Notes: generated by a model from the sequence alone, not told the origin. Counted from the first letter of the stretch, positions 21,260 through 33,564 are shown. The stretch: 64,000 nucleotides of DNA from Lyophyllum atratum (GCA_014905825.1 JACGCN010000093.1:1-64000); one strand, 5' to 3'. Numbers and translations are program-made.

Positions 21260-23393
21260 TCACTCTCTCCTCACCAATCTCAATGCGATCGGGCCGACGC
21301 CGAAAGCCAGCCCGACCATTTTAGCCTTTCCCATAACCCGACCTTCATACTCTTCCCGAGTTTCGCCATCTTGGAGCACTATATCCAGCTTCCAATCACG
21401 AAGGATCAACGAAAGAAAGCACAATGCCTCTGTCTGTGCAAATTTCCGACCAATGCAGCCTCGGGGTCCAATTCCGAACATCGAAACATCCTCGGGTGCC
21501 CCGTACCATCTTGATGGCATGAACCTTTCGGGTTCGGGGTATAATTTGGGATTGTGGTCTGCGCACATATATCAGAGGCTGTCAGAAGACTGGACTGTTG
21601 TCACCTACGGACACCGATCATGTCTATGATCACCCGAGTGCCTTGATGGAAAACCAGCGTTTGCTCGGAAGGATGAGTTGTACGAACAGCCACATCTTCA
21701 GTAAACTCTCTTGTGAGTATTGCACCAGCGGCTGGACACAGAGTTAGATGACACCTTTGAAGCAAAGCTTGACACTTACGATACAATCTCAGAGACTCTT
21801 GGAAGCAGGCCAAGAGATGTTTCAACTTATACGCGTCCTCCAAGTTCTACATCTTAGATGTGAGCTTGGTTCTATCGAGGCATGGAACAACCCACGGGAT
21901 CGGAGCCAGCTGGACAGAGGCTCAAGACTTCCTGGTAAGCTTTTTCCTGGTCCTCTTGGTAAATGGCTAAGAACCCGAGAGTGGCAGAAAGGACATGGGC
22001 AGTAGTTTCTGGGAAGAATGAATCGTTCCTCAAGATAGAGGCTTTTCTATGAGAACGCTTACCATGGCCAGCGAACATCAGCGCAAAAGTATTACCGATC
22101 TTTTCGAGGATGGTCAGGATTGTCTACGGAACGTCAGGTAGTACAACCTCACCACTTCCTGTTCCTCGAGACCGTACTTGTCGCCACCTTGAGCTGCGGC
22201 CACCAGTCGCGTGAAGACATCGCCACGGTCTCCATCCGGCGTGCCAATGCCGTTGACCTCTTGTTTGCGACGCTGAACAAACTCTTGCATAAACCTGGCC
22301 AGCGTCACCCAAGCATTGTTGATGTGACGTAACCTAATTAAGCAAGTCCGAGTAATGAGTACTGGGTGACACCTGAGAAAGCTTCAATAACCTTTGGATA
22401 GGTAGTTTATACACCCAAAGAGGGATGACCAGACGTAGAATAGAGGTCCTGGCGACTATAGTCAGGGATTGGCCGAAGCTGAGCGAACCTTCTTTGTCGT
22501 CAACATCTGCCCAGGACATCGGGAGGCCAAAACCACAACGCGAGATGATGATGAGCGCAAGCTGTTTCGTGCTCATTAACGTCGAGTACGGGAGGCTCGA
22601 AGCGAACACACCTTGGCGGAAAGTCCATTGATGTCGCGGACTAAGAATTCCTTTCCGCGGTCCCAACCTTGTGCCGATACCATTTCATTGTATGTTGCGA
22701 CGGTTTCAGCCCAGACAAGGGAATACCTAATGTTCACGATGGAGTCGTTAATCATAAAGAGAAAAGCCCTTGTAACGGTGGTTCGTACGTTTTTGCGGTG
22801 AAAGCAGGGCCAACGTGGCGCCGATGACGTTTCCACATTTCACCGTTTGCAGATATAAGATTGTCGCCCCAGAGTCTAAGAACGTGCTTCAGCACGACAC
22901 ACAACCAGAATACAGATCTCACGCACAATAGTACTGATGTCAAATCCCGCGGCTTGATAAGATGTGTCTTGCCCTCAGCGCTGAGAACTTGTTTCATCAC
23001 ATCGAGGGAGGCTGTGTAGTACATCGAGGGACCATTGAGCACCGGCACAATTGAAATAACATCGTAATTATGATTAAAGTATGCTGTCGCGATAACGGTC
23101 CCAGGTTAGCAAGTTGTGGTTGGCGGTGCGACCTCAACTTACCAGTGCGACGTTGGAGCCAAGACCAGTTGAGGCCAGGATGCCACCAAGTAGTGGGGAT
23201 GACTGCACTTAAAAGACTGAGGGGCGCGAACAACGGCCGATATCCAGGCAAATAATCGAGTTTCTAAATGCAAATGGTCGATATCAGCTACAGCGGTGCA
23301 GAAGCCATGGTGCACCTTCAAGGCACTGAAGAAGGAGAGAGCCCTCGAAACTAAGAAAAGGGCACTAGCAGTGAGGAGAGCCTTTAGGATCAT
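21260..23393 (-). CDS. Cytochrome P450 monooxygenase
   Basis: A multi-exon (~11) minus-strand gene. The N-terminal membrane anchor is MILKALLTASALFLVSRALS. P450 landmarks are intact: WGDNLISANGEMWKRHRR (helix C WxxxR), AGHETTAHVL in helix I (split by an intron after AGH), ESLRLY (ExxR), YPEPERFMPSRW (PERF) and the heme loop FGIGPRGCIGRKFA with its Cys ligand. The C terminus is GVGPIALRLVRRE. It is an ER-bound class II-type enzyme of the kind expanded in wood- and litter-decay basidiomycetes; the substrate cannot be inferred. No stop or frameshift was seen. It stands alone, not in a biosynthetic cluster, but is bracketed by ~85-bp direct repeats. The start is the only ATG ahead of the anchor. 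Confidence 0.92.
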
Positions 23394-24021
23394 GATGGAG
23401 GACAGATGTGAGCGTTATTCCTCTGAGCGCAATTTATGGTCAACTATAGCGAGCAGGATGGATAGCAGGCAAGCTGGCACGTCGATTCTTGATGGGGTCT
23501 GTTCTCATGTTCGAAGCACCCCAGCTAAAGACACGCCCTAAGTATGCGCAGCGCTGTGGGCGTAGGTGGGTGTCCAAAACCACCAGTATGATCGCTTTTG
23601 ATTTTTGATTGAAGTAGAAGCTGATGGATGCCGTTTCGGCGGCCTTCCTCTTTTGTTTCATAACCACCCACCAGTTGGACTGGCAGTGTGCTGGCGCATT
23701 GTTGGAGATTGGGTCGAAGTTCTCGAGGAACTCACTGGTATATTTCGCGTTTATTTACATGTATTTACTTTAGACATTCTTGACCATAAACTTGAGCCCT
23801 TCCCTCGCTATATCTGTGATCCTCATACACGAGGTCTACAACAGATCCGAAGAGGCGATGGATTCATGTCAGGAGTAAGATCAATCTCTATAGTGGTAGT
23901 TGACGTTGGAACAAGGTGCTATATATATATACAAATATCATGGAAGATCAATTAAGATGTAGAGATGAAGATGTGAAGTACATTATCGAACCCATGACAT
24001 GACCCGAGAAATTACCAGAGT
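23394..24021. other. Intergenic region, P450 to zinc transporter, with repeat copy
   Basis: 628 bp. It holds the P450 promoter side and the right copy of the direct repeat. No supportable gene. Confidence 0.5.
23859..23946. repeat. Direct repeat, right copy (flanks P450)
   Basis: Same orientation as 20585-20669 and highly similar over ~85 bp. It differs mainly by a handful of substitutions and an expanded ATATATATAT run at 23920-23930. It lies 76 bp from the zinc-transporter stop codon. Confidence 0.75.
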
Positions 24022-25839
24022 TTACACACCAGGCCTGCGTCTCTTCAGATCGCTGACGGAACACCCAAACTCATCCTGGGAAGGTAGACTGCACTTGCCA
24101 CCCATGGGCAGCTCATCATCCTGCGTCTCCACCTGGCTGTCACGGAAGATCTCCGGTGAGATGGTAACATGGCTGATCCCGTAGGCGGAGAAGCAGTGCT
24201 GAAGATACTGTTCGGTCTTTTCCCACTCTTCGAGGGAGGTCCCCTGGGGCACGCAGACGTGGAGGGAGGCCAGGATCACTCTGTTGGGGTGTGGCCATTA
24301 AGCAGACTGATATTTACAGGTGATGGGGGGAGTACTTACGATTGGGAAAGATGCCATACATGGAGGTCGTGCACTGAGAGCACATTGGGTACCTGTCCAA
24401 CGTTATAGCTTCTAAGACTCTCGACATGATAGGCAAAAGATGGACGAACAGATAACAGATCATTTTTGACTTTCTCCAAGTCCAAGAATAGCGGGGCTGC
24501 CTCAAGGAGGATTCGACCTGACTTCACGGCTGCAGACGCATTGCTAGTCAGCACGATGGTGCGCAATGGCATATTGTGGCACCCACTCATTGGAATTGCG
24601 CTCCCGAATATGATGAGACTGATAGTGAGAGAAACAGCAGGATCGGCATAGAAGCGTTGCGGGGAGTGCAGCTGCCATATAATGGTCGCCGCGATGATCA
24701 CGGCGACATCTTCGAGGACCGTCTCAGATTTATCCACATGTACGAAGATGGGCGTACGCACTGTTGATGGCATCGCCGAACAGGTGTACCAATACGCCAA
24801 CGAGGTTCAGGTTGTGCTGGGGCCCGAGGATCGGTGGGTCGAGAGTGTGATTGTGCAACGCATGCTGGAGAAGCATCCTGGGGTGAATTTCCTTATTGCG
24901 AAGCGAAGATACGAAGAGACTCACAACGTTATCACGTAAATGGGTGATTTCAGATTCCTCGCCGATAGCCAGGGCCATGGTATCGCTACCATGGCCGTGA
25001 CCGCCGTGGTCTGTGGGGAGTGTAGTACGGATCTCAACATGTCGGAAAGGAGACGTACCGTGAACGACAATTGCGCTGATTATGTTCAAAAAGAGACCGA
25101 CGCATCCTATGATGAGGACCTGGAAGGGGGCCTCTATTGGTTGAATGTTGATGAAGCGCTCGAGTGATTGGAGGAAGATGGATAGCGCAAGCGCGAGGAG
25201 GAAGACACCATTGAAGAATGCGCCTGGAGGGAGAATGAGTTCAGAAGGACAGGAAAGTGGTGAGAGCGCTGTACCGACAAGTTCGGCTCGATGGAATGCA
25301 AATGTAAAATTGACATTCTAACGTAATGAATTTCGATGAGTGGGTGGAGCATGTTCAAGGGAAGACTACGTGCATGTTTTCCTTTGTCATGAAGCTAGAA
25401 AGAAGGCATTTTCTGTCTGCTATAGCGCGCATCTGTATAGATGAAATGAACGTACGTATGCGGCTACAAATGCTATTGCACTGTGAAGAAATAGGTCAAG
25501 GTAAAGGTCATGGTGCTAGGAAACTACTCGCTATGCCACAATATCCTGAGCGCAATATTATGGTCTTTGTCATTTTGAAAGCTGGTTCGGGAAACTCACG
25601 TTAAGGTAGTGGAACTGCGGCGTGGTAGGCTTCAGTTAGGGTTGCAAAGGCTTAATAGCTGAATACATACAGCATCTGCTATGAGTGCCAAACTCTTAGT
25701 GCGGAAGCCAACTAATATCGACCGTCGGTTCGGGGAAACAACTTGGTAACGAGGTACGAGATGACGCACTTGTGATTTCGGCAAGAAAGAAAGCAAAGCT
25801 GATGCAGAGCACCACTCCGATACGCGTCGTATTCTTCAT
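24022..25839 (-). CDS. Cation diffusion facilitator, zinc transporter (Zrc1/Cot1-like)
   Basis: Minus-strand gene with ~10 exons. MKNTTRIGVVLCISFAFFLA is TM1; ALIADAFHYLND carries the first HxxxD zinc pair (TM2); FTFAFHRAELVGAFFNGVFL is the TM3 entry; a His-rich loop DHGGHGHGS follows TM4. HLFGDAINNVAVIIAATIIW carries the second HxxxD (TM5), then YADPAVSLTISLIIF (TM6) and the cytosolic domain (VKNDLLSV, VHDLHVWHLSQS). It exports Zn2+ or Cd2+ from the cytosol, in yeast into the vacuole. Two introns need GC donors to keep the frame (25481-25531 and 25318-25373). The first exon after TM2 ends GATATTGTGGCATA, then gcgagt. The exon joining to the FTFAFHRAEL block codes LHDKGKHNVN only if the donor is gcacgt. 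Confidence 0.9.
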
Positions 25840-27008
25840 GATCGTAGGTCGTGGAATGAATCAAGCTCGACTGTCCTGTGTGGCTGGGAGGGAACAAGGT
25901 CCCAGGTAACAGCCTCGCTTTAAGGCAATGGCAACGAGGCGAGAGCCGGACGTGATTCAGAGAACAAAAGGACCTATTGATCCTCACTGAGTGTTGGAAG
26001 TGACTCCCTCAGACACGTCGCAGAACACGTTGGGAACAAGGAGTTTGCCTATTGAGTTTTCGAACCCTCATAATAGTCATAATGGTCGCGTGGCGTGCAG
26101 GATGACATTTGAATTAGGAAAACGATATCTCCGATTACTCTTTCCAGTGCAGCCGAGTTATGCAGCCCAGCGAACAGCTTCATTGGTATCCAATAAATAA
26201 ATTCCGTATAAATTACAGTGGTCAAGAACTGGTCTAGGCAGTGAATGACGAGGTTTCCAAAGATAATGGCCGACCATGGCCCATTAAATTCGAAGCGACC
26301 ACTCTTTTTAACGTGAAGGTGACCTTAATCGCTAGGTACTAGTAGGTCGGTAACAGAGCCGTTGTAAACAGTTGCATTGGCATGCCTATGATACCCTTTG
26401 CTTCCCCGAGGATTTAGACGGTTGGGAGAGAATATTTCGTCCGCGTGTAACGAAGTTCGCGAATCCCAGTCGCGAATCCATCTCGTCAATTTTACTGGAG
26501 GCAGATGAGGCAGTGAAGCTGGAGAATAGAAGTAACGTACTGTTTCCGCATTTCACTTGCCCATGTTATTTCTTTGAGTTCTGGGGCGTTCAGAGACGCG
26601 CCAAAGATCCCGAGTACCAGCCCGACGAGTGTTTCGAGAATAATCTAAATGATAATGAGTCAATGGCCTATGAAAGTCGAGCAAACACTGACACTGTGAG
26701 GCAACGGTCCTTCAGGTCGTCCAAGAGCTTTCAGGTGGGAGAGATCTGGTTACAAAATTAGAGGGCAAGAGCATTTCGGGGCCAGAGAGGCAGCTGACGT
26801 TCGTATGTCGAGTATGCCGCTGTTGCAATTATCATCAGGTCATTCTCATCCAACAGTTTGGGAAGGTTTCTAACCGTGAAAGACAGCAATTGTTGCGAGA
26901 AGCAAGAAAAGTCGAGCGAGCATGATGAGGGTCCGGAGCAAAAGTGCTAGACGCGTCTATCCACGTGTCGGTGACGCTTGTGCCCAAACGGCCACTTTGG
27001 CAATCCCA
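25840..27008. other. Gene-free region, zinc transporter to ZW10
   Basis: About 1.17 kb. The longest open frame (26372-26761, +) has no ATG at its start, no recognised domain and no flanking splice evidence, so it is not annotated. The region probably contains two divergent promoters. Confidence 0.45.
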
Positions 27009-30000
27009 ATGGCTTTCCCCATACCTTCCCACCTACCCCGCCGCCCAAACCCCCAGGATGTCTCCTCTCAAATCCTCATTAAAATCGATGCCGCGACGAA
27101 CCAGACCTTAAACGCAGCCCTGGCCACTTCATGGCTCTCCGAGCTGGACCAGACCATTAAATCCACCAAAGTGCTTACACTCACGCATTGTATTCTTCTA
27201 CTGTGCTGAGTTTGTATATAGGAGCGTATACATGAACGTATACAAGGTGACCTTCCGGAATTCCAGCGGCAACTCGCAGCGTCCCAGTCCGTCCAGGAGC
27301 GACTTCAGACCTTGACCACGAATGTGGACACTTTGAACGACTCGGTTTCTAATGAAGAGGTGGACAGTGTAGCTCCGGCCTTGCTTCACCCCACTTACAT
27401 TATGTGTAGACAGGCCTCATCCCCACACTTATTGGAAACCTCACGAAACACGCTCAGTTGGCGCAGGAGTCGACTGATACTCGTGTCCAACATGAAGCCC
27501 TCTCTCATCTACTCAAATGCAGAACAGCGTTCAAGAGACTCGAGGGTCTTGTCAATGAAGGGAAATTGTCCGAGGCTGTCAAAGTGTGCGAGGAAATGGA
27601 AAGCCTCCTTGGAGAAGTCCCTGCACCCTTAAATCAATCTAATATAATGGGGGACGTGAGGGTAAGATTGGAATACACTCAGAACTTACAACGGTACTGA
27701 GGTTCTTCCCTTCACAGCGCAAATTTCGTGCTGCACAAGCTCGGAACGAAGAGCAGCTTAGCGAAGCATACTCGAGAAGTCTCAACATTTCACACCACGA
27801 ACTTTTAATTTTCCCCTCAGTACAAGGCACGTATTATGCACCCTATGTACGGTTCCATGCTCATAAATTTATTCCTCTAGTCAGACGATCTGAGACGGTC
27901 CTTCCTCTATCATCTATCCTCGCCTCCCTGTCCCCAAGCTCCTTGTCGAACCATCTCAATACACTACGGCGTGATATGACGAACCAATTTGTCGACTATA
28001 TCCTCAAGCAACCGGCGACAGCAACGACAGCTTCCTCTGGCATGGTAGAACACAAATTCGCACTGATTCCATCACCACCTAACGAAGAGACTCTCACCAC
28101 GAGGCTAGAAAACCTCGCGACTCTTTTCACGTTCCTGTCCACCCATCTCTTCTCTTCTCTTCCGCCCTTACAAGCATCGCTCTTCCCTCGTTCACTCTGT
28201 AAACCAACGACTACAAGTATCCTCAACAATCTCCTGATCCCTTTCCTTCCCTCGTCATTCGACCTCCTCCCTCCATTCTTGGAACTTGTGCAGCGAGCCG
28301 TAGCTTTCGAAGACCAAATTGTTGTGGGACTGCTGGGCAACGATACGAATGACAGGCCCGTGAAAGCCTGGGCTGATGCAGTGAGTGGACATTACGAGCG
28401 CCAGAGACGCATGCAGATTCTTGACCGTGCGCGTGACGTCATCGCCGCCTCGGAAGAACCGTCCGATACGTTTCTCGTCGAAGTCGACGCGATTCCGGAG
28501 CCTCTGCCAACAGTTGTTCCTGTTCAGGAGGAGATCAGCCCGGTTAAAGACGATGCCTGGGGTTTCGACGATGATGTGGATACGGGGACTGACGAGAATG
28601 TTGAGGTAGAAGAGGATGGTTGGGGTTTCGATGACGATATTATTCCTGAAGAGCCAGAGCCAGAGCCAGCCTCGGAGACGAAGCCCACGGAACCATCTCC
28701 CTCGCCAGAAATAATAAATGGCGATGATGAGCCAGACCCATCAGACGCCTGGGGCTGGAATGAGGACAACGACGCACCTCCGGCAGACGAAACCGTCTGG
28801 GACGATCCCTGGGGAGACGAGCCCGAGTCTCCCGCAACTGAATCCCCCAGCCACTCCCGACCCCCTCCCGCGCCCTCAATATCCTCTCCGAAGGCAGCTA
28901 CGCGCCTCGAGAAGGCCGTCAATAAAGGCAAGAAGCACCACGTCAATGGGAACGGGACATCATCCGCCACTCCATCACCCGTACTCTCCTTCGAGGCGTC
29001 ACCGCAACCACCATCACATTCCCAAACGCAGATATCGAAAGCACACACCCCGGCTCAAGATATGCTCACCCAACCTCTCTCTTCGGCAAAGCGGCCCTCA
29101 AAGCTCAACACTCGCGCCCCACCAAAGGAGACATATCTTGTATCAGGTCGGACCAAGCGCATCATCAGCCTTGTCGAAGACGTGCTTGCCGAAGGCAAGC
29201 ATCTCGCCACCTCGCCAATTTTCCCATCTGCGTCCCCGTCTTCGTCGTCTGCCCTTGGGTCCATTGTCCTGTCTTCCGCGCCTGGGATCCTTGACCTCCA
29301 CCGCGCTCTGTACCCCGTGAAGTTCGCGCAGGAGCTGACGAGCGCAGAGCAAGGGATGAGGTTCTCGAACGACTGTGCGTTCCTTGCGGAAGAAGTGAAG
29401 CGTGTGAATGGGACGCTGCAGAGGGGTACTGCGGCAGTCGTAGGGGAGCGGATGGACGAGTGTGTCAAGTGTTTCAGGGTGCTGAGTGAGAGCTGGTTCC
29501 ACGGTACCATTGTAGGCCGGCCTTGCTTGAACCTTGTGGGTACCAGGTTGCTGATGTTTTATTTAGGAACGCGAACAACGGGCGGTGGATAAGATCTTGA
29601 CTGAGGGGGCGCAGGGATTCACGTACACGGCGGAGCAGGATCGTTATGATGAGTGCGAGACTGCCATTACTGAAGTTCTGCGGGAGGTCCGCCGGCTTGC
29701 TTCACGACTCAAGGTATGTGCTCTTCCTCTCGCTACCTCAGTCTTATTTCTGCTAACGAACCCCGTGCCATCCAGGGCATCCTGCCGAAGAGCAAATACT
29801 ACACGGCCATTGGATTGGTCGCGGAGGCAGCGCTCTCGCGCATCCTGACAGACGTGCTCGCGCTGCCGGACATCCCAGAGGTCGAGTCACATCGCCTCGG
29901 CGAACTGTGCCGCATCTTTAATGCGATGGAGGGACTGTTCGTTGAGGATCCAACACAGGTATATCGTCTACTCTATCCCTGCTTGTAACTTGACTGACCA

Positions 30001-30299
30001 TGCGGCCAGCCGCCATTTGTCGTAGCGTACGTTGCCTCCTGGCTCAAGTTCTCGTATCTCTCCGAACTACTTGTGAGTATCTCATTCTACACTGCCCATA
30101 ACGACCTGTTCACATCTCCTGGGGCACGCAGGAGGCATCCATGGCGGATATCACGTTCCTGTTCGAGGAGGGCGCACTTGTGGACTTCCAGGTGGACGAG
30201 CTTGTGCGGCTTGTGCGTGCGCTCTTTGCGGATACTCAGCTTAGGACGAATACGATTGGGAAGCTGCAGGGCGGACATCCACATACGCAGGAGCAGTAG
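27009..30299 (+). CDS. ZW10/Dsl1-family vesicle-tethering protein
   Basis: Starts MAFPIPSHLPRRPNPQDVSS; an in-frame upstream Met codon at about 26922 is less likely. The N-terminal half is coiled-coil (LDQTIKSTKERIHERIQ, LQTLTTNVDTLNDSVSNEE, FKRLEGLVNEGKLSEAVKV). A large central exon (27943-29592 frame) has an acidic linker with repeated Trp motifs DDAWGFDDD, EDGWGFDDD, SDAWGWNED and DDPWGDE, followed by the C-terminal helical domain (SRTKRIISLVEDVLAEGKHL; AMEGLFVEDPTQ; FLFEEGALVDFQVDELVRLV). This matches ZW10/Dsl1, the ER-side tether for Golgi-derived COPI vesicles. The WGF/WGW repeats in the linker resemble the coatomer-binding tryptophan motifs known in yeast Dsl1, so they may recruit COPI; that link is inference. 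Confidence 0.88.
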
Positions 30300-30416
30300 A
30301 AGTAGGAGTGTGCATGCTGTATACCTCATTATTAGCATTTTTTCCATCCATGAATTCACGACTATCGTGTAATATATCGCTCAAGATATAATGAGGAGTA
30401 AAGGTGTTCCACGCGT

Positions 30417-32140
30417 TTATTTTGCTGCCTTCTTGTCAGTGTAATTCTTTAGCCTGTACATCACAGTACGTCAGTACGAGCCCAAACGTTCTCCGAGCAG
30501 ACAAATGTGTTGCATACCTCTTGTAATCCCTCTCTGCCTTCGCCTCCGCATCCTTCTTCTTCTTCCCCTCCTCACCACCCTCCCCACCTCCGCCTCCCTT
30601 CTTCTCCCCACCCCCACCTCCGCCTGTCCGTTTCTTCCGCTTACCCCCACCGGACGCGGCCCCTTCCATCGCGAGGAACTCCTTGATCGAAGGCAGCGCG
30701 GAGCTCGCCAGGGGAACGAGACGCCCCATCGGCTGCTCGGCTTCGCCCTCTTCCTCTTCATCTGCTTCCCCGGGTTTCCCTCTACCTGGGCCTGTCGATA
30801 CAGATGCGGATGTGGAGGCGAGCACGGAGGAAAGAAGGTCTGATTTCGCAGAAGGTGCTGGTTCAGGTTCCGGTGAGCCCGTGTCGATCCATCGTCGCGG
30901 GCCACTTGGTGGAGGCGGCGAAGGTTCCCGCTCCTCCCCCTCCTCGAGATCGCGGGGTTTGCTAGGTCCAGGCTTGGGTCCTTCGTCTTCGGAGTCGGAG
31001 TCGTCTAGCTGGAGACCTTCGTATTCCTCTGCGTCTGCGAAGATGTCGAAGTCTTGTGGTGTAGGTTCTGGTTCGGGCGTTCGTGGCTCTGGTGGTCGCG
31101 TCGTTGTGGTTGCAGGAGTCGTGGTGGTGGTGGATGGGGCAACCGCGTTCGTCTCGCCCTGCTTTCCCGCAGCTTCAGCGACTTTCCGCTTCTTCTTCCT
31201 CCGCTCCCCTTCCGCCTGGCCGTCCTCCCCTTTCGCCTTCTTCTTCTTCATCCCCTTCTTTGGCTCAGCAGCAGGAGCGCCGATGGGTTTAAACCCAATC
31301 GGCTTAAACTTTCCTGCTTGCTTCGCCTGCTCCAGCAGCCGTGCCTCCTCCTCCCTCGTCTTCCCTTTCCCCTCCGCCGTCTCATCCACCGGTTGTCCCC
31401 GCTTCTCCTTGAGTTCACGGAGGAGATCCTCGCGCGTGCGCTTTCTAGGGACGGAAGGGACGGCGTCGGTAGCTTCGAGGAAGGCCTGCTCGAGGGAGTC
31501 GTCGTCCTCCGTGGAGAGCGCCATCGCGCGGGCGCGGTTCTGTTCCAGTAGGGACATGTCGAGGCCTTTTACGAGGACGGAGTGGGCGCCGTCTCCGCCG
31601 AGGTAGTGCCGTTGGGCATCGAGCTGTGGGATATTGGGGGGTTGGAAATTGTAGTATGGGTTGGTGGGATGAGGGTGAGAGACGTACGGTGGACTTGTCT
31701 TGCCCTGAGTTACGTTTTTCGAAGTCCTCGAGGACGGCTTCGACCTGGATAGGTAGATAGGTAGGTAGGTAGGGTGATTGGGGGGCAGTGGGGAGCGTAC
31801 CTGGGCATAATCGTTCCCCTCGCCGACGCGCCGCTCGGCTGCGCGGTCGCGGTATGGTCCTTCGGTGGGTTTCTTGACCTTGCGAGGTTTAAATGCGGGC
31901 TGGGAAGGGTCGAGAACTTTGGCCTTGCTATAAGGAACGTTAATGATTTGGTTCAGCGGAAGGTAGAGAGAGGGTGCACACGTTTTGGAGGCAGTGGAGG
32001 AAAAGAAACCGCCTCGGGAGGTGGTGGCGGAGGAGGGGGTGCCGGCGTGTGGCGTTTGGAGGAGGCGTCTGAAGGATTCCTGTGGTGAGAGGGGTTAGAG
32101 GGTGCATGGAGGAGGGGGAGGAGGGACGTGCTTGGTCCAT
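30417..32140 (-). CDS. RED/IK-family spliceosomal protein
   Basis: Exon 1 is only nine bases (Met-Asp-Gln), joined through a 52-bp GC-AG intron (32080-32131) to ESFRRLLQTPHAG; MDQ-E-SFRRLL fits the usual start of RED homologs. Later exons give KAKVLDPSQPAFKPRKVKK, GPYRDRAAERRVGEGNDYAQ, LDAQRHYLGGDGAHSVLVKG and LDMSLLEQNRARA, the RED_N domain, then KFKPIGFKPIG and Lys/Glu-rich low-complexity sequence. The end (KRLKNYTDKKAAK) needs one more intron at about 30457-30520. RED/IK works with Smu1 in activation of the precatalytic spliceosome (B complex), including at short introns. The C-terminal third has poly-Gly/Lys runs. Confidence 0.9.
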
Positions 32141-32620
32141 CGTGGAAGAAGAGAGTCTCAATTTCGGTTTTCTCGATGTCACTCAGTCAGTCATCCACGC
32201 ATCTACTCATTATCGCACAACGCGTCTTCAGTTTACTCTTACAGACATCCTGTAAGGCTTACTTGAGCCTACAGAAGGGAAATATGCAGTATCGCATTTT
32301 TACAAAATATTCGTGTTTGAGATCCTTGGGCTGAACAAAAAGCAAAAACCCATCGCCGACTCTCCCACACGCCAATACTATGATAACTAAGGTTGCAGCT
32401 GCACATGCGTGCTTCAACGTCACCAAGAGGCTCTATTCTGGTCGTGTTATATGACACGAGTAAGAAGGGTTCCAGGGTTGGCCTCGCGAAGTAGTCCGTC
32501 GTAACGTCAATTGACAACGGTTCAAGTAGCGAGTTGAGATGCCCCTGGAGCTCTTCCCGGATAGAGAGCATGTCGCGGCTGCTTTTTTGTACAACGTCAT
32601 TTTAGGTACATTTTTACGAG
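32141..32620. other. Intergenic region, RED/IK to PIG-L
   Basis: 480 bp between the RED/IK start and the PIG-L stop, both on the minus strand. No gene seen; it presumably holds the RED/IK promoter. Confidence 0.4.
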
Positions 32621-33564
32621 TTACAAAACTTGGTGGACCGGTATTTCTACCCATTCATTGACCCACATGTATCGGGAGAAAATGACGTAGAGCCAGCGGA
32701 ACCAGACGAGCTGGCTTGCGTGGGCGCACATCGCCTTGAGTGCGGTGAGGTACTCGGGGATCCCAGAAATCACGACACGCTGTGGCGCGGCCTTCGTCTT
32801 GGGGTTGAAACTGAATGCAAGATGTATGGAACGGAAGATTTGGTTGAATTCTGCATTCAAGAATGGGGGTATGCGGTGCTGGTAGAGGCTGAGTTTGGAG
32901 GAGAGAGGCGCAAGGATGCCCATGTATTTTGGGAGAACTGGACGCGTCACCAGGGTGAATAGTCTTACGAGGTTACGGCCGCGGTGGATCAGGAGATGCG
33001 CAGCGCCTTCGGGGAGGGACTTGTGATTGGGGTGGCCAGAGACTCCGCCAGCGTCAAAAGTAAGGATCTGAAACTAGGTTAGGGAGAATGCGAGAGACTA
33101 AACAACGGACGTACGGTTGAGATATTGAGTGAGGTTACATAGGGTTGGATAACGTTGGCAATAGTCTCCGGGTTCCAGTGTGCTGTAAAGTTGTCTTGTA
33201 GGTCACTGTTTCGAGTTGGGTTAGAGGAGCAGGGCGAAGGATGTGAAACATACGGGTGGTCAACGACCCATCTTCTGTCCGCGGGTACACCTAAGACGTC
33301 TAGGCTGCGGCCGAGCTCTTCTCTTCGTACGGGTCCGAGACCATCCGCGTCTCCTAGGGATAGACATAGGGAGTAGACGTGGGCGTTTGTTCGCGTCAGT
33401 GCCTGTATGGTCGGCGCAAAGAACATGCACTCGTCGTCTGGATGCGCTGTAAGGAGCAGAACATTCGCATGACTGGATACTATATCGCTGGCTGACAGCT
33501 GGGGCTGGTAGAGAAGGGCAAGGACGAGGGCGCAGAGGAGGGCAACACACGAGATGCGGTACAT
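32621..33564 (-). CDS. GPI12: N-acetylglucosaminyl-phosphatidylinositol de-N-acetylase (PIG-L)
   Basis: An N-terminal membrane anchor (MYRISCVALLCALVLALLYQ) precedes the LmbE/PIG-L catalytic domain: VLLLTAHPDDECMFF holds the AHPDDE zinc motif, LSLGDADGLGPVRREEL the product-side loop, and LTFDAGGVSGHPNHKSL the GHxNH motif. The C terminus ends YMWVNEWVEIPVHQVL. It catalyses step two of GPI-anchor synthesis, removing acetate from GlcNAc-PI on the cytosolic face of the ER. Three or four exons; introns lie before DLQDNFTAHW and before ILTFDAGG. It diverges from the sulfite reductase gene with 179 bp between start codons. Confidence 0.95.

Noticed and set aside
26372..26761. 129-codon open frame upstream of ZW10
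   Set aside because: Starts with TTG, has no domain, and no splice sites link it to other coding sequence.
30683..31606. 307-codon open frame opposite RED/IK
   Set aside because: Ser/Arg/Phe-rich shadow of the Lys/Glu/Gly-rich coding strand; the minus-strand gene is well supported.
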